NCBI GenBank assembly: GCA_035693025.1
Contig: DASSHI010000026.1
Coordinates: 37,271-101,270, forward strand
Direction of reading: 5' to 3'
DNA length: 64,000 nucleotides
Origin: VRUE01 sp035693025
Lineage (GTDB): Bacteria > Actinomycetota > Thermoleophilia > Solirubrobacterales > 70-9
Below are positions 61,253-64,000 of the stretch, piece after piece; the first letter of the stretch is position 1; every line of letters starts with the position of its first letter. The position numbers and the translations under genes are program-made. Below the pieces are notes generated by a model. That model saw only the letters and a program-made list of their open reading frames with translations, did not search any database and was not told the DNA's origin.

Positions 61253-62104
61253 CTAGAAGAGCGACTCGCTGGTGTGGCCGTTGGCCTGCCCCTCGGGGGC
61301 GACGCCCATCTCGGCGCGCATGCGCAGGCCGAACTCGGAGGTCGACTCCTCGGTGTAGCCGCCGCTGACCTCGTCGCGGACGACGCGGCCCTCGTACAGC
61401 TCGACCACGCGACGGCGCATGTTGTCGACCATCTCGCGATCGTGGGTGACGACGACGACGGTCGTGCCGGTCTTGTTGATCCGGTAGAGCAGCTGCATCA
61501 CGCCGATCGAGGTGACCGGGTCGAGGTTGCCGCTGGGCTCGTCGGCGAGCAGCAGCGGCGGGTGGTTGACGAAGGCGCGGGCGATCGAGACGCGCTGCTG
61601 CTCGCCCCCGGAAAGCTCGTCCGGGTAGCTGTGCAGCTTGGTCGAGAGGCCGACGAGGCGGAGGATCTCCGGCACCTGACGACGGATTTCGCCACGGTGG
61701 GCGCCGAGCACCTGCAACGCGTAGGCGACGTTGTCGTAGACGGTGCGGTCGGGCAGCAGCTTGAAGTCCTGGAAGACGGTGCCGATGTTGCGCCGCAGCT
61801 GGGGGATTTTCTTCTCCGCCATCGCGCCGATGTCGCGGCCGGCGATGCGCACGCTGCCGTCGGTCGCCGCGAGCTCGCGGATCAGCATCTTGATCAGGGT
61901 CGACTTGCCGCATCCGGTCGGCCCGACGAGGAAGACGAACTCGCCCCGGTCGATCGCCAGCGAGACCCGGTCGAGCGCCATGTGCCCGCCTGGGTAGACC
62001 TTGGTCACGTCGCGCATCTCGATGATCGGCGCGCCGCCCTTGCGGTTGCGCCGTGGCTGCGGCTCGCCGCTCGTCTGCTTGTTCTTCTTTTTGCGCAGGG
62101 CCAT
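61253..62104 (-). CDS. ftsE: Cell division ATP-binding protein FtsE
   Basis: A 283-aa ATPase. Walker A is LVGPTGCGKSTLIKMLIRE near residue 65, the signature is ELSGGEQQRVSIARAF and Walker B PLLLADEPSGNLDP, with H-loop VVTHDREMVDNMRR. FtsE proteins are about 220-230 aa; this one has a 27-residue basic N-terminal extension (MALRKKKNKQTSGEPQPRRN) and a 35-residue C-terminal extension ending GQANGHTSESLF. An internal ATG (MRDVTKVY) could make a shorter form. It forms a unit with ftsX. Confidence 0.94.
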   Translation of the reverse strand: MALRKKKNKQTSGEPQPRRNRKGGAPIIEMRDVTKVYPGGHMALDRVSLAIDRGEFVFLVGPTGCGKSTLIKMLIRELAATDGSVRIAGRDIGAMAEKKIPQLRRNIGTVFQDFKLLPDRTVYDNVAYALQVLGAHRGEIRRQVPEILRLVGLSTKLHSYPDELSGGEQQRVSIARAFVNHPPLLLADEPSGNLDPVTSIGVMQLLYRINKTGTTVVVVTHDREMVDNMRRRVVELYEGRVVRDEVSGGYTEESTSEFGLRMRAEMGVAPEGQANGHTSESLF

Positions 62105-62299
62105 AGGTCGCGGTGGTCCTTCTCCGGCTAGAGCGTGACTCCTGCGCGCCCGATCGCGCGCAATACCCCGCCCATAAAGGATGTGCAGAAGACAAGCTTA
62201 TTGTAAGCGACTGTTCACATGCATCTGCCTGCCTCGCTGCTGGTAAAACAGGGCCGTGAAGATCCGGCGGCGAATACAGGACCGAGAGGGAGGCGAAGG
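62105..62299. promoter_or_regulatory. Divergent intergenic region, ftsE and cupin gene
   Basis: A 195-base gap between divergent genes, one of the longest without a gene in the window. It contains an AT-rich stretch (CCCATAAAGGATGTGC, GACAAGCTTATTGTAAGCG) near 62170-62215 that probably holds a promoter for one or both directions; ACAAGCTTATTGT (62193-62205) is a near palindrome. I cannot assign -10 and -35 elements with confidence. A GGGAGGCG ribosome site lies just before ATG 62300. Confidence 0.35.
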
Positions 62300-62632
62300 A
62301 TGCAGAACTGGGATCTGAAGGCCATCGAGGCGGAGCCGCACCAGCCGCAGATCCTCGCCTCGGCTGACGACGCGCGAACGATCGTGCTGCTCCTCCCGGC
62401 CGGCGAGGAGCTGCAGGAGCACGAGGTGCACGAGCACGCCTGGCTGCACGTGCACGACGGGACGGTCGAGGTGCAGGCGGACGGGGCGGCCCGGCAGATC
62501 GGCGCGGGCGGCCTGGTGCACTGGGCGCCGCAGGAGCGCCACGAGGTGCGCGCGGTGCAGGACGCGCTGCTGCTGCTGATGCTCGCCCCCTGGCCGGGGC
62601 CGGGGCACCCGAACCTCCACCCGGGCTCCTAG
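62300..62632 (+). CDS. Cupin-domain protein
   Basis: A 110-aa small beta-barrel protein. Cupin motif 1 is HEVHEHAWLHVHDGTVEV with three His and one Glu-like position, followed by GAGGLVHWAPQERHEVRAVQ for motif 2. Together these could bind one metal ion. The function of such stand-alone cupins ranges from sensing to enzymes. The start ATG 62300 has a clear GGGAGGC ribosome site. It stands alone before scpA. Confidence 0.87.
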   Translation: MQNWDLKAIEAEPHQPQILASADDARTIVLLLPAGEELQEHEVHEHAWLHVHDGTVEVQADGAARQIGAGGLVHWAPQERHEVRAVQDALLLLMLAPWPGPGHPNLHPGS

Positions 62633-62666
62633 GGTCGCGACCGCCGGCCCCGGTAGCGTGGGCGCC

Positions 62667-63428
62667 ATGCTCGTCGCCGATCTCGAGCTCGACCTGGAGG
62701 TCTTCTCCGGGCCGTTCGATCTGCTGCTGACGCTCGTGCTCCGCGAGGAGGTCGACCTGCTGGAGGTCGAGCTGGCCGACGTCGTCGTGTCCTATCTCGA
62801 CGTGCTCGAGGCGCGCGGCGAGCTCGACCTCGAGGTGGCCACCGAGTTCCTCGTGCTGATCGCGGCGCTGCTCGAGCTGAAGTCGCGGCTCATGCTGCCG
62901 CGCGAGGCCGAGGAGGAGCTCGACCTCGAGCCCGGCGAGGCGGCCGAGGAGCTGCTGGCGCGGATGCTGGAGGCGCGCCGCTACCGCCGCGCGGCCGAGC
63001 ACCTCGCCGAGCGCCTGGCCGCCGAGCACGGCCATCGCTACCGCTGCGCCCCGCTGCCCGCCGGGCTGCGCCGCGCGCAGCTCGACCCCGAGGCGGAGGG
63101 CGTGTACGACCCCGCCCAGCTCGGCAGGGCCGTCGGCGGCCTGCTGCGGATGCCGGAGCCGATCTCGCTGCGCCACCTGTCGATGCCGCGGGTCACGGTG
63201 GCCGAGCGCCTGACCCACCTGCGCGAGCTGCTGCGGCGCGGCGCCTGCTCGTTCGACGACGCCGTTCGCGGCGCCGATCGCGTGACGGTCGCGGTGACGC
63301 TGTTCGGCCTGCTGGAGCTCTACAAGCGCGGCGAGGCCGACTGGGTGCAGGCCGAGTCGTTCGGGCCGATCCGCATCGAGCCTCGCGCGGCGGGGCACGC
63401 GACCGCGGCCCGGGCGGTGGCGTCGTGA
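62667..63428 (+). CDS. scpA: Segregation and condensation protein A
   Basis: A 253-aa kleisin subunit of the Smc-ScpAB complex. Seen: the N-terminal LEVFSGPFDLLLTLVLREEV with the Smc-neck-binding helix, then ATEFLVLIAALLELKSRLML; the C-terminal winged helix includes DRVTVAVTLFGLLELYKRGE. ATG 62667 is chosen (the frame opens at GTG 62658). It ends in a TCGTGA junction shared with the scpB start. Its high GC and almost exclusive GAG and CTG/CTC use fit the cytoplasmic genes of this window. Confidence 0.94.
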   Translation: MLVADLELDLEVFSGPFDLLLTLVLREEVDLLEVELADVVVSYLDVLEARGELDLEVATEFLVLIAALLELKSRLMLPREAEEELDLEPGEAAEELLARMLEARRYRRAAEHLAERLAAEHGHRYRCAPLPAGLRRAQLDPEAEGVYDPAQLGRAVGGLLRMPEPISLRHLSMPRVTVAERLTHLRELLRRGACSFDDAVRGADRVTVAVTLFGLLELYKRGEADWVQAESFGPIRIEPRAAGHATAARAVAS

Positions 63429-64000
63429 CCGGCGAGCTGGCGCGGACGGTCGAGGCGCTGCTGTTCCTGTCGGCGGACCCCGTCGCGCGCGAGGACCTGC
63501 TGGCGGCCTGCGAGTGCTCGGCGCAGGAGCTCGACGAGGCCGTCGCGGAGCTGCGCGCCGCCTGCGCCCCGGGGCGCCGCGGCCTCGAGCTCAAGGAGGT
63601 CGCGGGCGGCCTGACGCTGACCACCTCGCCGGACGCCGAGGAGGCGGCGCGCCGCCTGCTGGCCAAGCCCCGCACGCCGCCGCTGACCCCGGCGCAGGCC
63701 GAGACGCTCGCGATCGTCGCCTACCTGGAGCCCGTCTCGCGGCCCGAGATCACCCGCATCCGCGGCGTCAGCGCCGACTCGGCGTCGGGCACGCTCCTCG
63801 AGCGCGGGCTGATCGAGGAGGCCGGCCGGTCGCCGTTCGGCGCCGCGCTGTACCGCACGACGCCGCGCTTCCTCAAGCTCTTCGGCCTCATGTCGCTCGA
63901 CGACCTGCCCGACGTCAGCGCCTGGGACCCGTCCCCGGAGGAGGAGGCCGAGCTGCGCGAGCGGCTCCTGAAGGCGGGGGAGGCCCGCGGGCCCGGCGCG
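63425..64000 (+). CDS. scpB: Segregation and condensation protein B, 3' end beyond window
   Basis: The first 192 codons of scpB, starting with GTG 63425 overlapping scpA. Winged-helix motifs: ARTVEALLFLSADPVAREDL, SPDAEEAARRLLAKPR, then PLTPAQAETLAIVAYLEPVS, RPEITRIRGVSADSASGTLL and FLKLFGLMSLDDLPDVSA, all typical. ScpB bridges the kleisin ScpA. The protein seems nearly complete at the window edge (ends near LKAGEARGPGA). Confidence 0.93.
   Translation, partial: MTGELARTVEALLFLSADPVAREDLLAACECSAQELDEAVAELRAACAPGRRGLELKEVAGGLTLTTSPDAEEAARRLLAKPRTPPLTPAQAETLAIVAYLEPVSRPEITRIRGVSADSASGTLLERGLIEEAGRSPFGAALYRTTPRFLKLFGLMSLDDLPDVSAWDPSPEEEAELRERLLKAGEARGPGA

Noticed and set aside
60318..63398. A 1026-codon open frame on the minus strand
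   Set aside because: It runs antisense to scpA and the cupin gene and out of frame through ftsE and ftsX, all of which have clear family motifs. Its sequence is Arg/Pro/Ala-rich low complexity, as expected of a shadow frame in GC-rich DNA.
62667..64000. scpAB region as foreign DNA because of its very high GC
   Set aside because: Protein sequences and overlap style are ordinary for the group, and strong GAG/CTG use is shared with other cytoplasmic genes in the window. I could not compute composition to support transfer.

Overview
The window is 64 kb of very GC-rich, densely packed bacterial chromosome. Genes often overlap by 1-8 bases (ATGA, TGATG, ATGTGA junctions). Gene content fits a high-GC actinobacterium: ScpAB, FtsEX, a PknB-type kinase, Rpf-like and TadE/TadG-like proteins, ABC-2 and Pst transporters, and a Ccm-type cytochrome c system whose CcmE carries Cys instead of His. 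The style suggests the Thermoleophilia/Solirubrobacterales branch. That placement is inference from gene content and was not tested by phylogeny.

Layout. 1-11 kb: a secreted hypothetical protein (cut by the window edge) coupled to a secreted trypsin-like protease, ccmE-ccmF, an SDR enzyme, a GT2 glycosyltransferase, a 1012-aa exported protein with four internal repeats, an HTH regulator, tRNA-Gly(CCC) and ccmG-ccmH. 11-16 kb: argS with a degenerate tyrosine-kinase-like P-loop protein, a metallophosphoesterase, a lipoprotein and a Ser/Thr kinase. 16-22 kb: tgt and the glycolytic run gap-pgk-tpiA-gpmI. 22-30 kb: VOC protein, ABC exporter, rapZ, uvrC, enoyl-CoA hydratase, cupredoxin lipoprotein, GT87-like membrane enzyme, MaoC. 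30-34 kb: vapBC with two palindromic operators, a TadG-like/M15/lytic-transglycosylase fusion, a COG4315 protein and two TadE-like genes. 34-45 kb: a phosphate/polyphosphate block on the minus strand (PhoB-like regulator, pstSCAB, phoU, ppx, ppk, DUF47, pit). 45-53 kb: HD hydrolase, Rpf-like protein, purU, P450, ABC-F, GAP-family, MBL-fold, DUF1697, DUF2442 and a frameshifted DUF4160 gene. 53-64 kb: tmRNA, a flavin disulfide reductase-like enzyme, a helix-hairpin-helix membrane protein, smpB, a short RNase R, an S41 protease, ftsX-ftsE, a cupin and scpA-scpB (cut by the window end).

The functional threads are: trans-translation (ssrA, smpB, rnr within 6 kb), phosphate uptake plus polyphosphate turnover, triose glycolysis, cytochrome c maturation split over two loci, and cell-envelope remodelling (Rpf, lytic transglycosylase/M15, FtsEX, S41 protease).

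The least expected content is non-coding. A 101-124 bp inverted-repeat element occurs three times exactly at gene junctions, and one end supplies the TGA stop of the upstream gene. A second palindrome family of 45-55 bp occurs three times. A perfect 42-bp palindrome sits at the 5' end of ppk and separates an ATG from the conserved reading frame by an in-frame TAA. Both ppk and purU have conserved N-terminal coding sequence upstream of any ATG, GTG or TTG.
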